10,893 bases of DNA from contig JAISBH010000139.1 in assembly GCA_031266295.1 (NCBI GenBank), forward strand, positions 1 to 10,893, written 5' to 3'. Origin of the DNA: Oscillospiraceae bacterium. Its GTDB lineage: Bacteria > Bacillota > Clostridia > Christensenellales > Aristaeellaceae. Of this stretch, positions 1-6,457 are shown piece by piece (the stretch's first letter is position 1; every line of letters begins with the position of its first letter). The position numbers and the translations under genes were made by a program. The notes below the pieces were generated by a model. It had not been told where the DNA came from, made no database searches, and was given only the letters and a program-made list of their open reading frames with translations.

Positions 1-350
1 GGGAGGGGGATCGCAATCCCCTTCCCGAAGGCGCGGACGCGCCGCGTCCCGGACCCTGCGAAGGGCTATCCGCCCTTTCGAAACCTGACCAGGCTTCGCC
101 TGGACCATCGTGATACACAATCTACCGGCTTCGGACTGCCGGTTGTACCTGGATAGTCTGTTTCGTAGCGCAACCCGTCCTTCCAGCCCTCATCACCCCC
201 ATAGGGGGAGATGTCGCCGCAGCGACAGAGGGGGTTCGTCCCAAGCCCTGGGGAGGTCGGGAGGGGGATCTCAATCCCCTTCCCGAAGGCGCGGATGCGC
301 CGCGTCGCCGCAGCGGCAGAGGGGTTCCCCCGAACTCCCGTTCGCTGACA
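1..350. repeat. GC-rich palindromic repeat cluster
   Basis: This stretch has no supportable gene and is packed with hairpin-forming repeats. Unit A at 1-48 recurs at 259-306 with only two mismatches (positions 13 and 38 of the unit). Unit B at 203-237 recurs in reverse orientation at 10849-10883 (33 of 35 bases identical), and a shorter copy lies at 304-330. Simple hairpins are visible at 6-21 (GGGGAT/ATCCCC), 35-49 (GGACGC/GCGTCC), 89-103 (CCAGGC/GCCTGG), 124-143 (ACCGGC/GCCGGT) and 212-227 (TGTCGC/GCGACA). Similar intergenic palindromes are familiar from clostridial genomes, but their function is unknown. Open frames across the region on both strands are translations of the repeats and show no recognisable domain. 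Confidence 0.8.
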
Positions 351-395
351 AGGAAGAAAGTCCATCCCTCATCCGTCTTGTTATAAGCTGGCAAT

Positions 396-424
396 TTAGC
401 AAATCGCCTTCTTCCGCCTATACT
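396..424 (+). promoter_or_regulatory. Probable sigma-A promoter of the yhaM-like operon
   Basis: A -35 element TTAGCA (396-401) is separated by 17 bases from a -10 element TATACT (419-424). Transcription would start near 431, just upstream of the GAAGGGA ribosome binding site (432-438) of the gene starting at 450. Spacing and match are good, but the call rests on consensus alone. Confidence 0.55.
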
Positions 425-449
425 GAATATTGAAGGGACTGTATCATAC

Positions 450-1583
450 ATGCCTCAGTCCGGATTGCGCCCGGGTTTTGTTCAGGATAACAACAGCGTG
501 CCCGTTTACCCTTTCTCTCCCACTCCGCAGCATCCCGCAGCGCCAAAGCATGGCGTGGGACAGAGCGCCTCACCGAATCGCGCGGGCAGCGCGTCCAGCC
601 CGATCGAACCGTTTACACCGGTGATCGAAATGGTCAAGAATACGCGCGGCGAGGGCTTCCTCATCGTGCGCACGGCTGAACAGCGCTCTTCATCCAACGG
701 ATCGAAGTACCTGGACATGACGCTCTGCGACAAAACAGGCGAGATCAACGCGAAGGTGTGGGATACCCAGGCCGAGCCGCCCGAGATCGGCTCCGTGCTC
801 CTCGTGAAAGCGCAGATACTAGAGTACAACGGCAAGCTGCAGATGCGCGTGGATAAAATGCGCGCGACAACCGAGCGTGACGAGGTGTCTTACGACGCGC
901 TGATACCATGCGCGCCAGAAAATCCAGCGGCAATGCTCGCCGAAATCCGCGCCGCCGTAGCCACAATGACGGACAAGGATTTGCGCGAACTGACGAGCGA
1001 GCTGTTGAATAACGCGGGCGACGCGCTGCTGACCGTCCCCGCCGCGCTGAAACTGCACCACGCCGAACGCGGCGGACTGCTGCATCATACGGTGGGTATG
1101 CTGCGTCTGGCTAAGGCCTTCGTCGATATATATCCCGTGTTGGATAATGATCTGCTGCTGGCTGGGGTAATCGCGCACGATCTGGCCAAGCTGAGCGAGC
1201 TTACATGCGACAACCTGGGGCTGGTCAAGGAATACTCAATGGATGGTTACCTGCTGGGGCACCTGGTTCGCGGCGTTGTTGATATTGAGCTGGCCGCGCG
1301 GCGTATCGGCGCTGATCACACAAAGGCGCTGCTGCTGCAGCACATGATACTCGCGCATCACGGCGAGCCGGAGTTCGGCAGCCCGCGCCGCCCAATGTTC
1401 CTTGAGGCGGAGATACTGCACATCATCGACCTGGCCGACGCGCGGGTAAACGAGATGTCCGGAAACATCGCCAAGCTCAAACCCGGCGGTTTCTCAGAAA
1501 AGATATGGTCGCTGGATAGGCGGCTGTATCGTATCGACCGTGAGACGGGAGCGGTCGAACCCAAGGAGGCGTCCAAACCATGA
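450..1583 (+). CDS. yhaM: YhaM-type 3'-5' exoribonuclease (OB fold + HD domain)
   Basis: A 377-residue protein resembling YhaM of Bacillus subtilis, a metal-dependent 3'-5' exoribonuclease acting in RNA (and possibly ssDNA) turnover in the cytoplasm. An N-terminal OB-fold nucleic-acid-binding domain spans about residues 55-140 (KTGEINAKVWD is typical). An HD phosphohydrolase domain follows at about 200-360: H212/H213 (GLLHHTVGML), the H243-D244 pair (AHDLAKL), H298 and H303/H304 (HMILAHHGEPEFGSP) and D327/D330 (IIDLAD). These metal ligands all look intact. The protein is longer than B. subtilis YhaM (314 residues) because of a proline- and serine-rich N-terminal stretch of about 55 residues. 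The start at 450 is preferred because of GAAGGGA at 432-438 and the promoter just upstream; the next in-frame ATG (630) would cut into the OB fold and lacks a ribosome binding site. The stop overlaps the next start by four bases (ATGA), so the two genes are translationally coupled. Confidence 0.85.
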   Translation: MPQSGLRPGFVQDNNSVPVYPFSPTPQHPAAPKHGVGQSASPNRAGSASSPIEPFTPVIEMVKNTRGEGFLIVRTAEQRSSSNGSKYLDMTLCDKTGEINAKVWDTQAEPPEIGSVLLVKAQILEYNGKLQMRVDKMRATTERDEVSYDALIPCAPENPAAMLAEIRAAVATMTDKDLRELTSELLNNAGDALLTVPAALKLHHAERGGLLHHTVGMLRLAKAFVDIYPVLDNDLLLAGVIAHDLAKLSELTCDNLGLVKEYSMDGYLLGHLVRGVVDIELAARRIGADHTKALLLQHMILAHHGEPEFGSPRRPMFLEAEILHIIDLADARVNEMSGNIAKLKPGGFSEKIWSLDRRLYRIDRETGAVEPKEASKP

Positions 1584-3328
1584 CCAATCGAATCCTTAAG
1601 CGCGCGCTATCATATATGGCGGCGGTCGCCTTGCTGCTGTCGGCGTACGGCGCGATAGCCGACGGCCCGATTAACATGACCGTATCCAAGTCGCTCGCGC
1701 AGACGCTGGACATGCTGCCCGCCAACGCGCGGGAACGTACCGACACGATTATTTTCGGCGTGACAAGCCTGTACGGCAACCTTAACCCTCTGTTCGCCGA
1801 AACCCAAGGCGACACATACGCAGCGGGGCTGATGTACGACGAATGGGTGTTTCTGGATGAGTACGGCAAGTGGGGTGACGGCATGACCAGCGTCAGCGTG
1901 TCGCCTGACGGGCTGACATACGCGTTTTCATTGAAACCTGCGCGTTACTCTGACGCTGCGCTGGTCTCTGCGGAAGACTGCGTCAACACGCTGTATCTGG
2001 TGACGATGCCAGGTTTCGACGGCAACCGCGACCTGTCGATGCTGTCGATTCAGGGACTGGACGAATACATTGACGGAACCGCAGACGTGGTCTCTGGCTT
2101 CCAGGTATTGTCAAACACGTCATTTTCGGTAACATTGACTAGGCCGAACGCCAGCGCCGCCGCACTGTTTACTCTGCCCGCGCTGAGGGTAGCGCACTAC
2201 GGCAGCATGATCCGCCCGGATGGTATGGGGGCGGTGCCGGACGCCAGCCAGTCGTTCTATCAAGAGCGCCTGGCCGAGGTCAAGGCCGCCGACGCCTCGC
2301 TAGCCGCTTATGGGCAGTACGATCTAGAATCGTTCGAGGCGGGCAAGCACGCGCGGTTTATCGCGAACGCAGACTACTGGCGCGCCAAGCCCAGCACGGA
2401 GCATATAGAGCTGACTGTCGTTCCCGTTGGCGAGGAGTATGACGCCATGCTGAATGGGGACATTGATATCGCCTTCTGCTATCCCAGCTTTGATCAGATT
2501 GATAGAATGTTCGCGGATGGCAAGGGTTTTGTGAGCATGTATGAGTACGAAGGCGACACGTTCGGCTACGTCGGAATGGATATGGACGGACCGCCGTTCT
2601 CTGACGCTCGCGTGCGCCAGGCGTTCGCCCATGGATTGAGGCGCTGGAGCGTAGAGGCCGAAACGCTTGAACGCTTCGGATCGCTGCCAGGCATGATACT
2701 GTTCGATTCATTCGGCACTGCCAGTGATGTTTTGGGTGAACTGTATCCTTATAACTCGGATAAATCGATCGAATTGCTTGACGCGGCGGGATGGGTGTCC
2801 GGCGAGGACGGACGCCGCGCCAAGGATGGTCAGCCGTTCGAGCTGACGTTTACTGCGGCTCAGGAGAATCCTATCGCGGATTCGTTTATACAGGAGCTGC
2901 AGTATTATTGCTCTTATGCAGGCATAACCCTGACTGTCGAGCGCGTGCCGCTGATAACGCTGATCGAGCGTGTGGAGGCTGGCGAATGCGACATGTATCT
3001 GATGGCGCGCAAACTGCCAACGTCGGCGGCCGCAGCAGCTGGGCTGTTCGGCGGGCCGAGTCCGCTGAATGTGTCCGGGTATGACAGCGACGGGCTTGAA
3101 AGGTTCTTTATGTGGGCCGCGCTGGAACCTACGCCGGAGCGGCAGTCGATGGTGTATGAGGGATTGTTCCAGCAATTATACCTGGAGCTGCCGATGATAC
3201 CGCTGTATCGGCGGAACGATTACCTGCTCGTCAGCGCGCGAGTGCGGAATACCTACATATCAACCGGTCACGACTTAATCGCGGAGGCGTACCGGATGAT
3301 CGTTATCACCCAATTGGAATCGGAGTAA
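1580..3328 (+). CDS. Exported family 5 (peptide-type) solute-binding protein
   Basis: A 582-residue protein of the SBP_bac_5 family (OppA/DppA-like), which captures peptides, nickel or other small ligands outside the membrane for an ABC importer. The N-terminus is a signal peptide: basic n-region (NRILKR), hydrophobic core to about residue 24, and a likely signal peptidase I site after AIA at 25-27. No lipobox cysteine is present, unusual for a Gram-positive binding protein, which is normally lipid-anchored. Family hallmarks are NLNPLFAE (about 67-74), SPDGLTYAFSLKP, the ADYWRAKP segment (about 264-271), and the FSDARVRQAFAHG helix. A ribosome binding site AAGGAGG at 1563-1569 lies 10 bases upstream, inside the preceding gene. 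No permease or ATPase gene is nearby, so it is an orphan binding protein and its ligand cannot be inferred. It is expected to be co-transcribed with the yhaM-like gene, an odd partnership. Confidence 0.8.
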   Translation: MTNRILKRALSYMAAVALLLSAYGAIADGPINMTVSKSLAQTLDMLPANARERTDTIIFGVTSLYGNLNPLFAETQGDTYAAGLMYDEWVFLDEYGKWGDGMTSVSVSPDGLTYAFSLKPARYSDAALVSAEDCVNTLYLVTMPGFDGNRDLSMLSIQGLDEYIDGTADVVSGFQVLSNTSFSVTLTRPNASAAALFTLPALRVAHYGSMIRPDGMGAVPDASQSFYQERLAEVKAADASLAAYGQYDLESFEAGKHARFIANADYWRAKPSTEHIELTVVPVGEEYDAMLNGDIDIAFCYPSFDQIDRMFADGKGFVSMYEYEGDTFGYVGMDMDGPPFSDARVRQAFAHGLRRWSVEAETLERFGSLPGMILFDSFGTASDVLGELYPYNSDKSIELLDAAGWVSGEDGRRAKDGQPFELTFTAAQENPIADSFIQELQYYCSYAGITLTVERVPLITLIERVEAGECDMYLMARKLPTSAAAAAGLFGGPSPLNVSGYDSDGLERFFMWAALEPTPERQSMVYEGLFQQLYLELPMIPLYRRNDYLLVSARVRNTYISTGHDLIAEAYRMIVITQLESE

Positions 3329-3357
3329 ACTCCGTCCTACCCGCGTCGAACTGACGT

Positions 3358-3399
3358 TATACTGCTTGATGCGCAAAAATCCGCGCATCAAGCAGTATA
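3358..3399. terminator. Bidirectional intrinsic terminator, 17-bp stem
   Basis: A perfect 17-bp stem (3358-3374 with 3383-3399) and an 8-base loop (AAAAATCC) lie between convergent genes. The downstream run on the + strand is only moderately T-rich (TTTATA). On the - strand the stem is followed by ACGTCAG, so termination is better supported for the + operon. Confidence 0.7.
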
Positions 3400-3437
3400 T
3401 TTATAGGCGCCGACGTGATTGGTTGGAGCTGCTGTTT

Positions 3438-4844
3438 TCATTTATCGCTGCTCCCTAACATACCGCAGCCGCGTTCCGACGGAATTCCTTGCAGCTCTTC
3501 CAACGAAACCTCCGCCGCAACCGCCTCCGGCACAGGCAGCAGCACCGCCTGACAAATCGCCTTCTCAACGGGCAGGATTATCAGCGCCTCGCCCGAGCTT
3601 GACCACTCTTGCCGCCGTGCCTCATCCGCGATAACTATCGGCAGACTATTATGGTTCGTCAGCCCGACCAGCCATTCACCCCGGAAACCGCTATCGATCA
3701 CCCCGCCGCGCACTGCGACGCCCTTCGCGCCCATCGACCCGCGTTCCTGCAGCTGCATGTACCACTCCGCACCGAACGCGCTCGCGATCCCGGTCGGGAT
3801 CAGCCGGGTTTCGCCCGGCTCAATCCGTATCGATTCGCCGTCGGCGCAGGCGTATATATCCCAACCCGCATCCTCAGCGCGCTTGGCCGGGATCGTCGCG
3901 CCATGCCGCAGCTTGGCAAACTTGAGCTGCACGGGTTCATTCATCCCTGTACCATCTCCATACGTATCGGTGAATCTCTGCAGTCTCCCATCCTGGATAT
4001 ATCCAGGCAGCGTGTTCAGGTTGACTTGATGCACCGCCTTGAATATGCACTGCTCGACCGCCGGGTGCGTCTTCTTTATCTGAGCGATCAGGCGTTTGGT
4101 CTCTCCCCGCTTGGACGCGTTGTGGTTCGCCGGGTTCAGCGGATCAATCGGACAGTCGTTCAGCGGACATCCGCAGCGCAGGAACGTCAAGCCATGCCGT
4201 TCCCGCCAGGCGAGCACGTCTTGCTCGCGCACCAGATAGAGCGGGCGGATCAGCTCCATGCCGGGGTAATTCTTGCTATGCAGTTTGGGCATCATAGTCT
4301 GCACCTGCGCGCCGTACAGCAGACCCATCAACACCGTCTCGACCGCATCGTTGTAGTGATGCGCCAGCGCGATCTTGTTGCATCCCATCTCCTGCGCCTG
4401 CTTGTACAAATGCCCTCGGCGCATTCTCGCGCATAAGTAGCAGTGCCCCGGACCTGCCTTGCGCACAATCTCGAACAGGTCGGTGCCAAATATACTTATA
4501 GGCAGCGCCAGCCTCTGGGCGTTGGACTCAAGCAGCGCGCGATCCTCGGGCATGTATCCTGGATCCATCGTCAGATACTTCAGGGTAAACGGGACGCTGG
4601 TTACGCGTTCAAGCATCCCCATCAGCACGGCCAGCAGGTTTGAATCCTTCCCGCCGGATACGCATACCGCAATCCGGTCTCCAGGCTGGATCAGCTGATA
4701 GTCGCGTATCGCGTGCATGAACGGGGTCCATAGCGTCTTACGCCGCGCCTTGAATATATCGCGCTCCATCAGCGCGCGGAACGATAGCTGCTTAGGCGTA
4801 TGTTCGGATGTTTTCCCGGACGTTTGATCAATAGGAGATTGCAT
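3438..4844 (-). CDS. TtcA-like tRNA thiolation ATPase fused to dUTPase
   Basis: A 468-residue fusion of two normally separate enzymes. Residues 1 to about 295 form a TtcA/TtuA-type PP-loop ATPase: SGGKDS at 63-68, CYLCARMRRG with C135 and C138, ALAHHYNDAVET at 159-170, and C224/C226/C231. TtcA uses ATP and an Fe-S cluster held by such cysteines to make 2-thiocytidine in tRNA. Residues 301-468 form a trimeric-type dUTPase, hydrolysing dUTP to dUMP: motif 1 AEDAGWDIYA (323-332), motif 2 QERGSMGAKG (366-375), motif 3 GVIDSGFRGE with catalytic D384, motif 4 EKAICQA (427-433) and the C-terminal ERGCGMLGSS. F387 replaces the usual motif 3 tyrosine. No stop separates the halves; the linker is about five residues (GDGTG). 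The start at 4844 has AGGTG just upstream; the frame stays open further but would overlap the divergent gene. Independent synthesis of the dUTPase from M301 (3944) is possible, with GGAG 11 bases upstream. Confidence 0.85.
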   Translation of the reverse strand: MQSPIDQTSGKTSEHTPKQLSFRALMERDIFKARRKTLWTPFMHAIRDYQLIQPGDRIAVCVSGGKDSNLLAVLMGMLERVTSVPFTLKYLTMDPGYMPEDRALLESNAQRLALPISIFGTDLFEIVRKAGPGHCYLCARMRRGHLYKQAQEMGCNKIALAHHYNDAVETVLMGLLYGAQVQTMMPKLHSKNYPGMELIRPLYLVREQDVLAWRERHGLTFLRCGCPLNDCPIDPLNPANHNASKRGETKRLIAQIKKTHPAVEQCIFKAVHQVNLNTLPGYIQDGRLQRFTDTYGDGTGMNEPVQLKFAKLRHGATIPAKRAEDAGWDIYACADGESIRIEPGETRLIPTGIASAFGAEWYMQLQERGSMGAKGVAVRGGVIDSGFRGEWLVGLTNHNSLPIVIADEARRQEWSSSGEALIILPVEKAICQAVLLPVPEAVAAEVSLEELQGIPSERGCGMLGSSDK

Positions 4845-4867
4845 AACGCACCTGCCTGTGGTAATGT

Positions 4868-4893
4868 CTTGAATAATAAAGCCGTAATTCAAG
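4868..4893. promoter_or_regulatory. Inverted repeat in the divergent promoter region
   Basis: CTTGAAT (4868-4874) and ATTCAAG (4887-4893) form a perfect inverted repeat with a 12-base centre in the 60-bp gap between two divergent genes. The right arm overlaps the first bases of the AAGGAGG ribosome binding site (4891-4897) of the + gene. It could be an operator or an RNA hairpin that partly masks the ribosome binding site. A weak + strand promoter, TTGCAT (4839-4844), 17 bases, TAATGT (4862-4867) with an extended TGG, lies just upstream. Confidence 0.35.
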
Positions 4894-4904
4894 GAGGATC
4901 GACT

Positions 4905-5543
4905 ATGCCGGACAGCGAACGTCCCGTACTGCAATGCCCGCCCATCACGACGATCGGCGGCGCGCCTACCCCCGAACAATGGCAAGCCTTGCCCATCCAT
5001 TCGTTGCGCAATGTAATGACCGGCGAACCGCCGCGCTACGCCACATCTATCCAAACCGCATACGACCCGGCGGCGCAGTTGTGGTTCATACGCTTCGACG
5101 GCGAGGATCCAGCGTGGGTGTCGGATTACACATCTCACGACGAGACCATATGGACTCAGGATGTGTTCGAGGTATTCTACGACGACGCCGGCAAACTGAC
5201 CGAATACAAGGAACTGGAGGTCAGTCCGCGCAATGTGCGTTTCGACGCGAACATAACGTATAACAACCAAACCCGCAAGTTTCGCACCGATACGTCGTGG
5301 GACATTGATTGGGACAGCGTAACGATATACGACGATAAGGCGAAGCGTCTCTCGTCGGTATGGTCGATCCCTTTCGCCAGCCTGGAACTGAAGCCCGCCC
5401 CTGGCGCGCGGATGCCGATCAACTTCTACCGCATCGACCGCAGCGCCGAGCACGATGGCGGCGCGGAGTTTACCGCCTGGTCGCCGACATGGAGCGGGAC
5501 GTTCCACGATCCTTATCAGTTCGGATATATCCAGTTCGTTTAA
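4905..5543 (+). CDS. CBM9-like carbohydrate-binding protein, no signal peptide
   Basis: A 212-residue protein resembling the carbohydrate-binding family 9-like domain (CBM9_2/DUF1083, a beta-sandwich related to DOMON domains). Supporting segments are the aromatic strand QLWFIRFDGEDPAWV (58-72), DVFEVFYDD (86-94), the ELEVSPRNVRFDANI stretch (104-118), VWSIPFASL (152-160), NFYRIDR (173-179) and the family-typical end FTAWSPTWSGTFHDPYQFGYIQF. The domain makes up almost the whole protein and no catalytic module is attached. There is no signal peptide or membrane segment, so it should be cytosolic, whereas CBM9 domains are best known from secreted xylanases; the ligand is unknown. The start is set by AAGGAGG at 4891-4897, eight bases ahead of ATG. 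The gene stands alone, diverges from the TtcA-dUTPase gene and converges on the acyltransferase gene. Confidence 0.75.
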   Translation: MPDSERPVLQCPPITTIGGAPTPEQWQALPIHSLRNVMTGEPPRYATSIQTAYDPAAQLWFIRFDGEDPAWVSDYTSHDETIWTQDVFEVFYDDAGKLTEYKELEVSPRNVRFDANITYNNQTRKFRTDTSWDIDWDSVTIYDDKAKRLSSVWSIPFASLELKPAPGARMPINFYRIDRSAEHDGGAEFTAWSPTWSGTFHDPYQFGYIQFV

Positions 5544-6256
5544 CTATCCTTCGCCAGCGCGTTCACCGCGCTGCGGATCCTTACGCCCACCTCATCCATC
5601 TGATCGCGCATATCGCCGTCGGGGAATAGCACAGGCTCACCCAGCCGGAGCGACTTCCCCCTCAAGTCGTAATACAGCGGCACAAACGGCAGGTGCTTGC
5701 CCGTCCTGTCGCGGTAGAACCGCTCCAACAACAAGAATCCTCTGTACATCTCGCCCAGCATCGCGTCGTCGCTGTCGTAGTCTATATCCGGATAAACGAT
5801 GACCGACTCGCCGCGCAGCAGCATTTCCACACTCAAGCGCATCGTCTTGATGCTCCCTATCGACTTGCGGTACACGGGCACCGCATACATGCTGCGCATC
5901 AGCAACGCCACAGGTGCGCTGACCAACCGCGCGGCGACCGACGCCAGCGGTCTGGGCCAGCCATACCGTTGAGAGAACGTGAATCCGGCGAAGTGCCGCG
6001 CCAATTCCTTCGACTCGAAGAACACGGCGAGCGCCCAAGGGTGCAGCGGTACAGGCGTCCAGGCCATCGTCGCGATCGGCCCGCGCATATTGTGATGGTG
6101 ACAGACAAAGACCGCCGGTTCCGGGAATGCCTCGCGCGGAGGCGCCTTTACCTTCGGTCCGAATATCCGTACTAACCACCGCAAAGTCCTATAGAAACCG
6201 CCCTGAAAACCGGACTCTCCGCCGGATTGAAACTCCGGCTCTATACTGGAAGACAA
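5540..6256 (-). CDS. PlsC-family lysophospholipid acyltransferase, divergent
   Basis: A 238-residue protein resembling 1-acyl-sn-glycerol-3-phosphate acyltransferases, which add the second acyl chain during phospholipid synthesis at the membrane. The likely first motif is CHHHNMRGPIATM (52-64), followed by an FFESKEL segment (79-85), the VPVYRK segment (126-131, like the GxxFIxR block), VIVYPDIDYDSDD (152-164, in place of FPEGTRS) and FVPLYYD (191-197). The canonical H-x4-D is not obvious: counting from any of H53-H55, no aspartate is found at the expected position, and the EGT of the third motif is absent. Family membership is therefore likely but the substrate and even activity are uncertain. 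The start is TTG at 6256 with GAGGTGA upstream; no ATG occurs before residue 57. A near-consensus promoter lies ahead. Its stop shares TTAA (5540-5543) with the convergent gene and no terminator lies between. Confidence 0.7.
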   Translation of the reverse strand: MSSSIEPEFQSGGESGFQGGFYRTLRWLVRIFGPKVKAPPREAFPEPAVFVCHHHNMRGPIATMAWTPVPLHPWALAVFFESKELARHFAGFTFSQRYGWPRPLASVAARLVSAPVALLMRSMYAVPVYRKSIGSIKTMRLSVEMLLRGESVIVYPDIDYDSDDAMLGEMYRGFLLLERFYRDRTGKHLPFVPLYYDLRGKSLRLGEPVLFPDGDMRDQMDEVGVRIRSAVNALAKDS

Positions 6257-6291
6257 AGGCGACTCACCTCTAAAGCATAACCGCGATACTG

Positions 6292-6321
6292 ATTCTACAT
6301 TATTTATACACCCTGCGTCAA
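6292..6321 (-). promoter_or_regulatory. Sigma-A promoter of the acyltransferase gene
   Basis: Read on the - strand, TTGACG (6321-6316) and TAGAAT (6297-6292) are separated by 18 bases, each matching the consensus at five of six positions. Transcription would start near 6285, leaving a leader of about 29 bases before the TTG start at 6256. Confidence 0.7.
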
Positions 6322-6391
6322 GGTGGAATAGGCGTTCCTAAATCATTTTCAGCCCGCCACTTGCATATGATTGAGCCAGCGAAGGATTAAC

Positions 6392-6432
6392 GGTGAGGGT
6401 TGGCATAGAAACAGAGAACCCGAGCCTTCACC
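6392..6432 (+). other. Imperfect hairpin upstream of the glycosyltransferase gene
   Basis: The 6257-6457 gap between divergent genes shows one structure besides the - strand promoter. GGTGAGGGTT (6392-6401) can pair with AACCC (6417-6421) and TCACC (6428-6432), with a six-base bulge. A TATAAA at 6435-6440 follows but has no matching -35. A TTGCAT at 6361-6366 has only a poor -10 partner (GATTAA), so no promoter is assigned for the + gene. Confidence 0.25.
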
Positions 6433-6457
6433 CCTATAAACAGCGGGAGGCGAGTCG

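Noticed and set aside
1..330. Possible CRISPR array in the left repeats
   Set aside because: Only two or three copies of each unit with irregular spacing and imperfect identity, and no cas gene in the window.
66..451. Several overlapping open frames of about 100 codons on both strands in the left repeat region
   Set aside because: They translate palindromic GC-rich repeats into Arg/Pro/Ser-rich strings with no domain and no ribosome binding site.
4845..5507. Upstream extension of the TtcA-dUTPase frame to a 689-residue protein
   Set aside because: The extra 221 residues are antisense to the CBM9-like gene and look non-coding; ATG 4844 has a proper ribosome binding site and family-like N-terminus.
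5637..6179. Long - strand and + strand frames inside the acyltransferase gene
   Set aside because: Out-of-frame shadows with Arg/Ala-rich translations and no motifs, typical of GC-rich DNA.
6435..6440. TATAAA as the -10 element of the glycosyltransferase gene
   Set aside because: It lies directly before the ribosome binding site with no -35 partner, so the transcript would start at or within the ribosome binding site.
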